A stretch of DNA of 11,439 nucleotides from assembly GCA_003024985.2 (NCBI GenBank), contig PXIH01S0017570.1, one strand, 5' to 3'. Position 1 is the first letter of the stretch; each line of letters begins with the position of its first letter. Under the pieces are notes generated by a model. It was not told the DNA's origin. It did no database searches and saw only the letters and a list, made by a program, of their open reading frames with translations. The DNA comes from Euperipatoides rowelli (Eukaryota; Onychophora; Udeonychophora; Euonychophora; Peripatopsidae). Of this stretch, positions 1 through 8,479 are shown piece by piece. The position numbers and the translations under genes are program-made.

Positions 1-65
1 TTTGGAGTGCAACTACTAAATTAAAAATGGCGATTCTCAATCGCCATTGGAGTGGAAAAGGTTAA
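1..65. mobile_element. Possible right tip of a piggyBac-like element
   Basis: Read from the right edge on the minus strand, the sequence is TTAA, then CCTTTTCCACTCC, then a perfect 10 bp inverted repeat. A TTAA target followed by a C-rich terminus and a nearby palindrome is the usual layout of piggyBac-superfamily ends. The rest of the element would lie to the left, outside the window, so no transposase or partner end can be seen. The motif TGGAGTGGAAA(A/G)GGTTA recurs at 229-245, which supports a repeat-family terminus over chance. A different DNA transposon class is possible. Confidence 0.35.
26..48. repeat. Perfect 10-bp hairpin, loop CTC
   Basis: AATGGCGATT (26-35) and AATCGCCATT (39-48) are exact reverse complements separated by CTC. 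It lies directly inside the TTAA-ended motif, where subterminal palindromes of DNA transposons occur. It has no T run after it, so it is not terminator-like. Confidence 0.6.
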
Positions 66-224
66 ATCTTCTGATTTTAATTTCAGTTTTTTTTTTAAGT
101 CATTTGGTATGATTAGAAACAAATATATTTTAGCCCCTTTGAAAATAAATTTTACTAATTTGAAGCATTTTTGAGACTAACAATGATTATTATTAAATGA
201 AGAAAAAATATCTACGTATTACCG

Positions 225-246
225 TCAGTGGAGTGGAAAGGGTTAT
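225..246. repeat. Second copy of the 5'-end terminal motif
   Basis: TGGAGTGGAAAGGGTTA at 229-245 matches 48-64 at 16 of 17 positions and has the same orientation. Here the bases after GGG are TTAT, not TTAA, and the hairpin seen at 26-48 is absent. It may be a second, decayed element tip next to the first, 181 bp away, or a local duplication. Confidence 0.35.
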
Positions 247-1410
247 TATCTATTTAGATTTGAAGAAATAAAATACAGATTTATAAATAAAAATATAATA
301 ATGAGCTTACTGCCTCATAACCTTTTTTCTCAAAACCAAATTATGCAATTACTATATATTAATTATGTGTTGCTTTCTTCCATGCGACTTTGGAATGACT
401 GAATAATAAAGAGGCAGCATGTAGCCATTTTTTTTTTAATAATTTAACTGTTTTTCCTGTTCTTTTATTACTTATGTCATATATAATAAATCAATTATTG
501 TAAAAAGGTCAATATCATTCAAGTCCTGGCCCGTTACCAAATTTTCCCCTCACTTCTATTTGTACTACATTTGCTTTGTTAATAAACCAAAATAATAGTA
601 TTACATCAAAGTAAATCACTTTCATTATATGAATGACAATCATTAAAAATTTTCAAAGTGTCTTTTCATATTATTATAAAACTGTTATATTGATTAAATT
701 ATTGTTATATTAGTAGTTTCCAATATCACTCATGGTTATCAAAATGTGTAATAATTATAAATTATTGTTATTTGATAAGTAGTTTTTCCAATTTTCTTAT
801 ATTTTTTGTTCATAGCATACTATTACATTACATAATTTAATATGGAATTACTTTTTAATAAGGTAAATTCATGTCTGTTATTTCACCAAGTATTTCTTTA
901 CATAGTACTTCAGTATTTTCTACATAAAACCAATTTATCAAGATGGAAATAATGGGATTAGAGTCAATGATAAATAAGAAATAGAACTCATGTTGCTGGT
1001 TTAAATTCTCAGTAAATTCGTATGATAGTCAAATTGAAACAGGAACTTGAATTAATTCTGTTAAACATTTATTTTTTTTAAAAAAAAAAACATAGGCAGA
1101 TGAATAATATTATTTCATTGATTTGATTAATGGGGCTTGAAGTCTAGATTGGAGTGGTGGAGAACAATTGACATACATGTCAAACATGACATGCAAAACA
1201 TTTTGGTTGACACACCTAAATCATTGGGGAGAGGTATAACAAAAATTAAAGGAAATCATAAATTTTAAATTTTCAGTTTGAAAGGTTTTGCAGCAAAATT
1301 ATCAAATATTAATATAAAAATATGTGAGCATGGAATAAATATCTGAGTTTATTATAACGGTTAACTGCAAATGTTAACTAAAATCATCATTTAAATATTA
1401 TTCATACGGG
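247..1410. other. Featureless AT-rich DNA
   Basis: I see no open frame with protein-like composition, no tRNA-like boxes and no long repeat here. Small items only: a 7 bp hairpin TTGACAT-AC-ATGTCAA at 1168-1183, and an isolated ATTGGAGTGG at 1149-1158 that matches bases 46-55 and may be chance. The stretch is consistent with intergenic or intronic sequence. Confidence 0.5.
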
Positions 1411-1490
1411 GGGTGGTTGAGCAGATGGAATCGTTACTTAATGTAACTAAATATTAAATTCGAAAATAGGATTTGAATACCAGTTATAAA
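1411..1490 (+). repeat. tRNA-like sequence (possible SINE head or tRNA relic)
   Basis: TGGTTGAGCAG at 1414-1424 fits the RNA polymerase III A-box pattern TRGYNNARNNG. GGATTTGAATACC at 1469-1481 resembles a B box (GGTTCGANTCC). The 55 base spacing suits a type II tRNA (Leu or Ser class). GTTAC-TTAAT-GTAAC at 1433-1447 could pair as a stem but has a five-base loop, and the acceptor and T stems do not form. It is therefore not a functional tRNA gene. It could be a decayed tRNA, a tRNA-derived SINE head, or a chance box pair. Confidence 0.3.
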
Positions 1491-1616
1491 GTAATTTGTC
1501 ATAAACATAATATGTTTATTATTTAATTGAATATGTTTATTTATATAATGTTGAAAAGAAACTGAATTTAGTTAATATTTTTAAAACAATTAGAAGATTG
1601 TATGTTAGTTAAAAAT
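1491..1616. other. AT-rich flank with short inverted piece of the satellite
   Basis: No gene is visible. Bases 1586-1600 (acaattagaagattg) resemble, in reverse complement, the taatcttctaactat segment of the adjacent satellite monomer. This may be an inverted scrap of the array at its edge; the match is short and could be accidental. Confidence 0.35.
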
Positions 1617-2807
1617 TGTTTTTGCTCTATCTTCTGTCCATAGATGTCACTGTATCGGTCTAGAATTTTATCTAATCTTCTAACTATAATAAAGAGCAAG
1701 TTTGGTCATGATGCTTGTCACACTGCTCGGCCATCTTTGGGGAGCCGATGATGCCCAAAAATGTTTATGCTCTATCTTCTGTCCATAGATGTTGCTGTAT
1801 CGGTCTAGAATCTTATCTAATATTCTAACTATAATAAAGAGCAAGTTTGGTCATGATGTCTGTCATGCTGCTCGGCCATCTTCAGTGAGTCGATGATGCC
1901 CAAAGATGTTTTCACTCTATTTTATGTCCATAGATGTCACTGTATTGGTCTAGAATCTTTTTTAATCTTCTAACTATAATAAAGAGCAAGTTTGGTCATG
2001 ATGTCTGTCACGCTGTTTGGCCATCTTTGGTGAGCCGATGATGCCCAAAGATGTTTTCTCTATTTTCTGTCCATAGATGTTGCTGTATCGGTCTAGAATC
2101 TTATCTAATCTTCTAACTACAATAAAGAGCAAGTTTGGTCATGATGTCTGTCACACTGCTCTGCCATTTTCGGCGAGCTGATGATGCCAAATATGTTTTT
2201 GCTCTATCTTCTGTCCATAGATGTCGCTGTATCGGTCTAAAATCTTTTCTAATTTTCTAACTATAATAAAGAGCAAGTTCAGTCATGAGGTGTTTTACTC
2301 TACTCAGCCATCTTCGGTGAGCCGATGATGCCCAAAGATGTTTTGCTCTATCTTCCATAGATGTCACTGTATCAGTCTAGAATTTCATCTAATATTCTAA
2401 CTATAATAAAGAGCAAGTACGGTCATGAGATCTGTCAGGATGCTCGGCCATCTTCGGCTAGATTTGATGATGCCAAAAGATGTTTTCACTCTATTTTCTG
2501 TCCGTAGATAACACTGTATTGGTCTAAAATTTTATCTAATCTTCTACCTATAATAAAGAGCAAGTTTGGTCATGATGTCTGCCACACTGCTCGGCCATCT
2601 TCGGCAAGCCGATGACACCCAAAGATGTTTTTGCTCTATTTTCTGTCCATAGATGTCGCTGTATCAGTCTAGAATCTTATCTAATCTTCTATCTATAATA
2701 AAGAGCAAGTTTGGTCATGATATCTGTCATACTGCTCGGCCATCTTCGGCGAGCCGATGATGCCCAAAGATGTTTTTGCTCTATCTTCCGTCCATAGATG
2801 TCGCTGT
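1617..2807. repeat. Satellite array, about 8.25 copies of a ~144-bp monomer
   Basis: The anchor aaagagcaag begins at 1691, 1836, 1981, 2124, 2268, 2408, 2555 and 2700, giving unit lengths of 145, 145, 143, 144, 140, 147 and 145. The short 140 bp interval is partly explained by loss of TGTC before CCATAGATG near 2354. Six of eight units keep TCTAGA (1659, 1804, 1949, 2092, 2376, 2668); two have TCTAAA. Each unit can form alternative hairpins: CATCTTTGG with CCCAAAGATG, or CGGC with GCCG nested in the same place. By eye the units differ by about a tenth, so the array is not newly amplified. Unit length is mostly not a multiple of three, so no continuous frame crosses it. A ninth partial unit ends at about 2807. 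Confidence 0.95.
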
Positions 2808-2994
2808 TATAGTCTGCCTGTATCCATTGTTTTTTATGGCTTTTAAACTAGTTTATTATAAAAAAGATAATACTATATTAAAAAAAAGTATTGCTATAGG
2901 CAAATTTACTTTAATTTTTATTATTGCTTCTATAAATTTGTTTACACTGTTTGAAATAGATTCTGCCTGCACCAATTTCTATCATAAATATTAG
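2808..2994 (+). pseudogene. Hydrophobic open frame next to satellite, possible exon relic
   Basis: The frame reads through about 60 codons to TAG at 2992-2994. An ATG at 2770 lies inside the last satellite unit, so it is unlikely to be a true start. The residues encoded after the array form two hydrophobic stretches (around CLYPLFFMAFKLVYY and KFTLIFIIASINLFTLFEI) joined by a basic linker (KKDNTILKK), which looks like two membrane helices. The pattern is vaguely reminiscent of the N-terminal TMD0 helices of ABCC/MRP transporters, but this comes from memory of the family's shape and no diagnostic motif is present. A possible splice acceptor, TTATAG, ends at 2811. No convincing GT donor precedes the stop. 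It may be a decayed exon, the end of a transposon ORF, or an accidental AT-rich open frame. Confidence 0.2.
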
Positions 2995-3107
2995 CTTCCC
3001 TTTCCCTCTGGTGAAACATTTGATACTAATTTATTACAATTGCATGCACAAAAACATACACACATGTGAAAAATATTTTGTTTCTACCACCGGCTATTAA
3101 TATTAAC
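2995..3107. other. Spacer without visible features
   Basis: AT-rich sequence between the open frame and the retrotransposon 3' end. A short CA-rich patch (acaaaaacatacacacatg, 3049-3067) is the only simple-sequence feature. Confidence 0.5.
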
Positions 3108-3696
3108 TAGTCGAAACCCGTCAAAATCGGCGGTACTTTTTTTTTTTTTGGGGGGGGGGGGGCGGCAGAATTTTGTGTCATGTTTGGAACTATGGTATAC
3201 GATCCCATGTTATTTCCTCCCCCCCCCATACCCCCAAAAAATTGGCAAGTCTATTTTCATTGTCTAAAATGACGGAATTCAATAGGGCCCCTCTAGCACC
3301 TTCATGTGACTGTAGACCTCTAGGGTAACACAAATTTAAAATTTGAACTTAATTGGAGCATTACCAAAAATTTAGATTTTTGGGGCTCTTTATTACCCCC
3401 ATATAATCACCTAGCACCTTGACCTTTTATATACTTATTCTAGACCTCTAGTGTAACCCAAATTTGCAATTTCAACTTAATCGGAGTATTTAAAAAAAAA
3501 AAAAGATTTGTGGAATGCACCCTTATGTTACCACCTAGGACCTTGACCTTTTATATAGCCTAAATATTCTAGACCTCTACGGTAACGCCAATTTCAAATT
3601 TCAAGTTAATTGGACAAATTATTGCAGAGCAAATTCAATTTAAAGAGTTCGGAATGACAGATAGATACACAGAGAATTTTTTTTTTTTTTTTTTTT
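3108..3696 (+). mobile_element. 3' end of a non-LTR retrotransposon (LINE or dependent SINE)
   Basis: Three internal ~120 bp repeats are followed by GTTCGGAATGACAGATAGAT near 3648 and then a long homopolymer. Tails of the type GACAGACAGA just before the 3' terminus are common in arthropod LINEs (CR1, L2 and RTE-like groups). No reverse transcriptase frame is visible, so the copy would be 5' truncated. The terminal homopolymer is T (about 3677-3696), not A, which is odd for this orientation. A T13-G12 run near 3137-3162 and a C9 run near 3218-3227 are likely error-prone in assembly. TAATATTAA before (3097-3105) and TAATATATTAA after (3697-3707) could be a degraded target duplication but are too AT-rich to trust. 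The exact clade is not determined. Confidence 0.55.
3290..3626 (+). repeat. Three imperfect tandem ~120-bp repeats inside the 3' UTR
   Basis: Copies start at about 3290, 3408 and 3532. Each carries a CCTAGCACCTTGACC-like block (the first and third diverged), then TAGACCTCTAGGGTAAC-like sequence, then AAATTT..AATTT and AACTTAATTGGAG-like sequence. The third copy is truncated after GTTAATTGGACA. Spacing is about 118 and 124 bp. The unit is unrelated to the 144 bp satellite at 1617-2807. Confidence 0.75.
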
Positions 3697-4265
3697 AATA
3701 TATTAATGAGTAAGTTAGTACAGATCTAAAATATATCAATAGACTATAAATTATAAGAAAGAGCTTTTCAAATCCGTTATTTTCATCTTGGAAATGAATT
3801 ATTATAGCACATAAAACTTACAATAACTAATTTTACTGTTGTAGACATTAGGCGGCCATTAAGGCCACTTCTTATGGGGAATGTTTGGTTGTAAATTGTG
3901 TTTACACAACGATATAACTTTCAGCAGATTCTTCCTTTAAAATATCAAACGTTTTTTCATTGATATTAATTTATAAATTATTTTGGTCACATATACTATA
4001 TTTCTCTGTTTTGGAAGAAATAATGACAAAATATAAATCCATTATTTGAGTGATCGTGTACTGAAATCATGGGATATTGCGCTTCTGTGGTTTTAGTTTG
4101 TGACCACTTGATTATATTATTCTGTATCAGTATGGATCTTTTGCTATCATATGTTAGTATTGCCATAATGGAATGACATAAACTGCATAATGAATCAAAT
4201 TAAAATTGATAATATAATAATCCAGTATTATATAAGACACTGTCCATCTGTACAAAAGATATTAA
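3697..4265. other. No gene seen; two short palindromes
   Basis: No open frame or RNA gene signal is visible. Small inverted repeats are GGCC-ATTAA-GGCC near 3854-3866 and TTGTGT-TT-ACACAA near 3896-3909. Neither is part of a recognised element. Confidence 0.5.
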
Positions 4266-4420
4266 AGCCCTGGCACCATGTCCGTGCAATTTAATACCCG
4301 GCTATGTTGAACGTATGCTTATAAAGGAGTAATTTGTTTGATCCTGGGCATCTACGGTGCTGGAAAATGGCAATTTTCTTTCACCATCAATACCCAACAA
4401 GGATTTTTTTCTTGTTTCAG
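4266..4420 (+). mobile_element. tRNA-derived SINE, copy A
   Basis: GGCTATGTTGAACGTATGC (4300-4318) has the form of a degenerate A box. GTTTGATCCTGGG (4336-4348) is a good B box. They lie about 36 bases apart, as in a type I tRNA. The downstream body aligns with copy B at 5510-5660: both have CCTGGG, GGTG, AAAATGGCAA, a T-rich block, ATCA.TAC.CA and GGATTTTTT in the same order and at nearly the same spacing. Two copies sharing both the tRNA-like head and an unrelated body is the definition of a SINE family. Copy A ends in a T-rich stretch without a clear poly(A) tail or target duplication, so its 3' limit is uncertain. Confidence 0.6.
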
Positions 4421-5358
4421 TGATTCAAAAGTTGTTTCAATCAGATGTAAAATGATCTTATGATGGATAATTTATTACTAAGACAGAAAACCCAATATAG
4501 CTAAAAGGAAAAAATGGATTAACAGAAATAAGAAGGCAAAAAGATCATCATTGTTGTATCTTGATAAAATAATGTAAAAAAAAAAAATATTGTACCTATT
4601 GTAAAATTAACGTTTGTTTTGCAATTCGGGGAAACATTAAAAAAAAAAAAACATATTAAACTTTTCAACATTATATAAATCAACATAGACTGAAGTTTTA
4701 ATCACAATAAGCCAAATATGATCATCCAATTTTATTTTCTCTTACCTCTAAACCATATTTCAATCTATTGCATATGTTAAAAAAATCATCTTGTTACAAA
4801 TCATACATGTTACATTCTCAAGGGGAAGAATTTTTTTTTAATGTTAAAATAATAACAGTATTTGTTTAATCAATTTACCATAAAGTTTGCCTCTCAAAAA
4901 AAAAAGAAAATATTGAAAGATATTTTAAAACTAATGATATGTAATTTCCTCAAAAATTTCAGCTGCAATGAATTGAAGTTGAATTGGAAGTTAAACTGTA
5001 ATAATAAATTTTATTGAAATAAAATCTGTAATAATAAACCATTATTATATTCTCTTTACTGAGTCAATGGGTAACACATTGTTTTAATGTATCATGAAGT
5101 TGTATTAATATTAGCAACAGATTTTACATAATGAACATATTATTCAACAGGGAATCAATCTTGGTTCCACAAGAATGTCTTAACCTATGACCTATTACTT
5201 TATCAGGCTAGTTGAATAAAGNTTCCTCATGATCGTTCTAGCAGATTATTGTGTAAAATGTTATGCATTTTCAAGTTAAAAGCTCCAGGAATGTCTAACT
5301 GCTTAGCTAAAAATCACACATGTGGAAATATATTTTTTAGTTTTTATTTATATTGTCA
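4421..5358. other. No gene seen; A/T homopolymer-rich
   Basis: Numerous A runs (for example near 4577, 4639 and 4896) and short AT repeats. No protein-like frame, tRNA-like boxes or inverted repeats of note were found. One ambiguous base, N, occurs at 5222. Confidence 0.5.
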
Positions 5359-5449
5359 TTCAGCCAGCGCACAGACTGTAATTGGGTTAGCACCCGTTTT
5401 CTGTGACTAATAAATAATAAATAATAATAATAATAATAATAATAATAAA
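5359..5449 (+). mobile_element. Possible LINE 3' end with (TAA)n tail
   Basis: A moderately GC-rich 50 base stretch (CAGCCAGCGCACAGACTG and following) contains a small hairpin, GGGT-TAGC-ACCC (5384-5395), and runs into a TAA repeat. A unique segment, a small 3' hairpin and a TAA tail are what I-like and some other non-LTR elements leave after severe 5' truncation. No coding sequence remains. It may instead be unique sequence beside a microsatellite. Confidence 0.35.
5408..5449. repeat. (TAA)n microsatellite
   Basis: TAA units run from 5408 to 5449, with two TAAA interruptions near the left end and an uninterrupted run after about 5421. Interruptions on the upstream side fit growth from a retrotransposon tail. 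Confidence 0.9.
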
Positions 5450-5509
5450 GACCAACATTTGAGCCTAAACTAAGCCTACATAATATTAATATCAAGTTAA
5501 TTGTACACC

Positions 5510-5660
5510 TCTGGTTGTCCTGTATCCTAGGAAGTTGGCTACCGTAGATAGTGCATTTTAAAAAGCCATAGGTTTAATCCTGGGAAACCCTGGTGTGTAA
5601 AATGGCAAGTTTTATTTTGATATCAGTACGCACTGGGGATTTTTTCTCTATGATATCAAT
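5510..5660 (+). mobile_element. tRNA-derived SINE, copy B
   Basis: GTTGGCTACCGTAGATAGTG (5534-5553) covers the A-box region and GGTTTAATCCTGGG (5571-5584) the B box. The body shares AAAATGGCAA and GGATTTTTTCT with copy A. The tRNA-like head resembles the Ala/Gly type more than the Leu type, judging by the GGTAGA..GTGC pattern. A second GGATTTTTT-like block follows at about 5662-5676, so the 3' boundary is blurred; the element may extend into the hairpins at 5678-5716. A 69-codon open frame that starts in this copy is incidental. Confidence 0.6.
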
Positions 5661-5677
5661 TAGGATTTTTTTTTTTA

Positions 5678-5811
5678 TGACACTATTTTGTGTCATGGCC
5701 TGCCTGATGACAGGCAAATCGCACAATATAGTCTATTTACAAAATTATTTTTTACACACATTTACATATTTACAGATATACAAATACATATTAACATCCT
5801 GATGATCAGGA
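5678..5811. repeat. Cluster of three perfect hairpins
   Basis: TGACAC-TATTTT-GTGTCA (5678-5695), TGCCTG-ATGA-CAGGCA (5701-5716) and TCCTGAT-G-ATCAGGA (5797-5811) are perfect inverted repeats. The second and third both contain CCTGATGA. Their clustering just downstream of SINE copy B suggests structured element sequence, but no function can be assigned. Confidence 0.55.
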
Positions 5812-5879
5812 TACAACAGTGATGTGTCTTCAGAGTTGACTCGCTTAGGTTCAGTGGTAACGTTCATCGTATATGAAAC

Positions 5880-6115
5880 TTTGAAATTTTCTATCTTCGG
5901 AACGCAAAGTTGGAAATTCAATCTCACTGGTTGAAAATTACCGTACTCTCCCTGTCTTTCAGAAAGAAAGACTATTGGGATTTTGGGTCGGAAACCACCA
6001 GCCTGGAACCTGCCTCACGCCGACACCAAGGGACACAAAGTAGCGCAGCTCAACACAATGTGCTGCCACCCCTTGGCAACCTTGGAAAGTTGATTAAAAA
6101 AAAAAATCAAATTAA
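5880..6115. other. GC-richer patch ending in an A run, unidentified
   Basis: Base composition here is visibly less AT-rich than the surroundings, especially 5990-6085. Several frames are open for more than 100 bases on the plus strand, and an opposite frame is open at 5745-5927, which is expected from low stop density and does not prove coding. CCCTGTCTTTCAG ending at 5961 resembles a splice acceptor. The patch ends at a run of A (6094-6105), which could be the tail of a retroposed sequence. I do not recognise any of the translated frames. Confidence 0.4.
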
Positions 6116-6119
6116 TTAG

Positions 6120-6988
6120 TTTATCATTTTCCAAAATGTCATTTTTATTTTCAATTACAAATTTATATATTAACATGTACTGATGACATCATTAGAATGG
6201 TTTACATACATCATTAGCAAACTTTTTATTTTTTCAAAGGATTATAAAAATTTTCTTCACATAGAGCTGCAAGGCATCACATATATGTTTAAGATTAGAT
6301 TTTTTATTGTGTCTTCCAGATTAAACATTTAATCTATACAAGATGACATCGAATCATGTCAAGAGGCACATTTCTTATTAAAACTAAATCTATTTAAAAA
6401 TTTGACCTATAAATTTAAGCAGTTAGATTCTTAGGATGCTAATTTAAATACCTTATTGTTAATTCTGTTTTGATCCATATAAAACCATCTTAACTCTTGC
6501 TTTAATGCAAATGAAATTAAATTGAGAATTTAAAGCTTAACCCAGTTATTCAAATTTTAATTTATTTATTTTTACAAATGCTTAAATGCTTTCATCCTTA
6601 TTTTCTTACAAAAAAATATTGTTTTTGCATTTATTAGATTTGAAGTTCCAGGACACATAAATATATTTATTCAATGATTTTCAGCCCTGGTCAATTAAGC
6701 CTTCATAAACATGATGTGGGAGAGATGGAGTAAGATATTTGAATCCAAGGTCCAAAATAGACTCAGAAACTGTATATTTATATGAACTCAAATAAAATAG
6801 TTATTTTTTGCTAATTCATTTAATAAATGTTACTCCAACCCCAAGAAACTGTATTGCTAGCTTTCTTAAAGAATCCATTAATAGCGTAGAAGTTTAAACA
6901 AAAGTATGTGTAGGTAGATTCTGATCAGGAAGATTAATCTATTTTAGTCTTCTTTGCCACCTGTAAAAAAATTGTTCGATTCTTAATA
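6120..6988. other. No gene seen
   Basis: AT-rich with no protein-like frame. TATTTGAATCC at 6738-6748 resembles a B box, but the nearest A-box-like sequence is only about 20 bases upstream, too close for a tRNA-like head. Confidence 0.5.
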
Positions 6989-7045
6989 TTAACCCTCTGT
7001 CTGGTACGTCAATAATCATCATTACAAGCGGGGTCCGTAGGCACG
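6989..7045. repeat. Left terminus of the piggyBac-type element
   Basis: TTAA, then CCCTCTGTCTGGTACG, then GGGGTCCGTAGGCACGC at 7029-7045. The second block resembles half of the GGGGTC-type subterminal repeats at the right end but is not a good palindrome. The match to the right terminus is short, with a gap after CCCTC. Confidence 0.45.
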
Positions 7046-8479
7046 CAAATTGCAGGACTAAATAAATCATTATTATTGTAAAACTAATAATTTTATTTTG
7101 AATATTTTATTATTGTGTAAAACTAATTAAACAAAAATAAGCATATTTGAATAAGTAAAGTAAAAACATAAATGTAGAAATCAGAAAAATAAAGAATCTT
7201 GTAAACAGACAGAAAATTGTTGACTGATAACAATAGAAAACCTTTTGTTGGCAACTAATACAAAAGTTGTACTTTCTCTTGGACCACTCTACTTTAAGTT
7301 CACAACTTGGGTCTTTAAACATCATCAAATAAATAACTGAACACGGTGATAATAATTGGAAAATATTGTTTCTCCTGATATTTTAACTAACGTAATAACT
7401 CTTTATTTAAATTTTCATTTCTATACCAATTAAAAAGTTTTTTTTTAACATGTTAAACCCAGATGATGTCTATAGGCTATCAGTTATAACGTTATTAAGC
7501 CAAATTCTAAGGGTTCTCCGGCATTGTGTAAAAATCAGAATTTACACATATTCTGTTCAAACTTTCCAGTGTCCCGAAAGAGGCTGTAGAGACAGCCATT
7601 TGTCCATGTTTTAATAATTTGAAAACAAAATATGTATTAATCCAACTTGATTGTTTAACTGTTGTTACCATTGTAACCATGGGTCCTTGGTAAAAACTTT
7701 ATATCCTTCCAGAGATAAAGTACTAATCTAACAACATAATTTAATTTAATTTCAGACTTATTTCTTAAAGTGAACCTATCCTTCACTACTGATTTTACAA
7801 TAGAAGCATCCATAATATATTCAATTCATCCATTTTCTACAGCTTTGAATATGTGCATTTTTTGACGAGTTTTTATTTTCACTCTTTCATTTTAAAAATT
7901 GAAATAAATTTTATTCAATTTTGCATTGTTCTCATTTATATTTTTATTTTATCCTAAAATGGATATACAGAAAATATAAAGAGGATGTGTTAGTATGAAG
8001 AAATTATTCAACTATTATACTTTTTATTTTATAATAAAAGAATTAAAAGTAATAAAATTGTTAAATACATGTTTATATTTCAGTCAGTTATTTGAAAAAA
8101 AAAAAAAACTGTGCTGAATTAAAAAAAAAAAAGCTTGTAATATTGTGACTAAAAAAACCTAAAAAACAAAAAAACAAAGCTTATAATAAATCTTAATCAG
8201 CATTGTTGTTCGAGGACCAAATGTCCCGGTTTTTAAATGTCAAAATCTGAGAGCCTGCAAATTATTAGAAGCGGCTTTTAAACATACTAGCCAAAAACAT
8301 TAAGATATAGCCCCCCCCCACCCCTAGTTTATTAACAATTGAATACATAATTGTTCAATTATAATGTTTTTTTTTAAATAATAATAAATAAAAACAAATT
8401 TGTTTGAAGTTTATAAAATATATATATAGGGCCTATTCATATAAATTGTAACAGCCTTATGTTTTTTCATCTTTAAAAA
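7046..8479. other. Non-coding interior of the candidate element
   Basis: No transposase similarity or other protein-like frame is visible. A 72-codon minus-strand frame at 7110-7328 is low-complexity and unsupported. Two hairpins stand out: TGTGTAAA with TTTACACA (7525-7548) and GGCTGT-AGAG-ACAGCC (7582-7597). Long A and T runs occur around 8095-8190 and 8363-8372. The segment may be the element's 5' region, an intron or a later insertion. Confidence 0.45.

Noticed and set aside
1617-2807. CRISPR array
   Set aside because: The units are contiguous ~144 bp monomers that are similar throughout, with no short repeat/unique spacer alternation.
3137-3162. G-quadruplex or functional homopolymer at the T/G run
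   Set aside because: A single T13-G12 tract is more likely slippage or assembly noise; there are no spaced G runs beyond the one tract.
5593-5802. 69-codon plus-strand open frame
   Set aside because: It begins within SINE copy B and runs through hairpins and a T-rich stretch; composition is not protein-like.
5700-5812. C/D box snoRNA
   Set aside because: CTGATGA resembles a C box, but no properly placed D box with terminal stem was found, and both occurrences lie inside perfect hairpins.
5745-5927. 60-codon minus-strand open frame
   Set aside because: Opposes another open frame at its end, has no recognised motif, and lies partly in simple AT-rich sequence. Kept only as part of the unidentified GC-richer patch.
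6717-6750. Third tRNA-derived SINE
   Set aside because: TGGGAGAGATGG and TATTTGAATCC resemble A and B boxes but are only about 20 bases apart, too close for a tRNA-like structure.
7110-7328. 72-codon minus-strand open frame
   Set aside because: Low-complexity F/I/L/Y-rich translation expected from AT-rich DNA, no recognisable domain, and no supporting signals.
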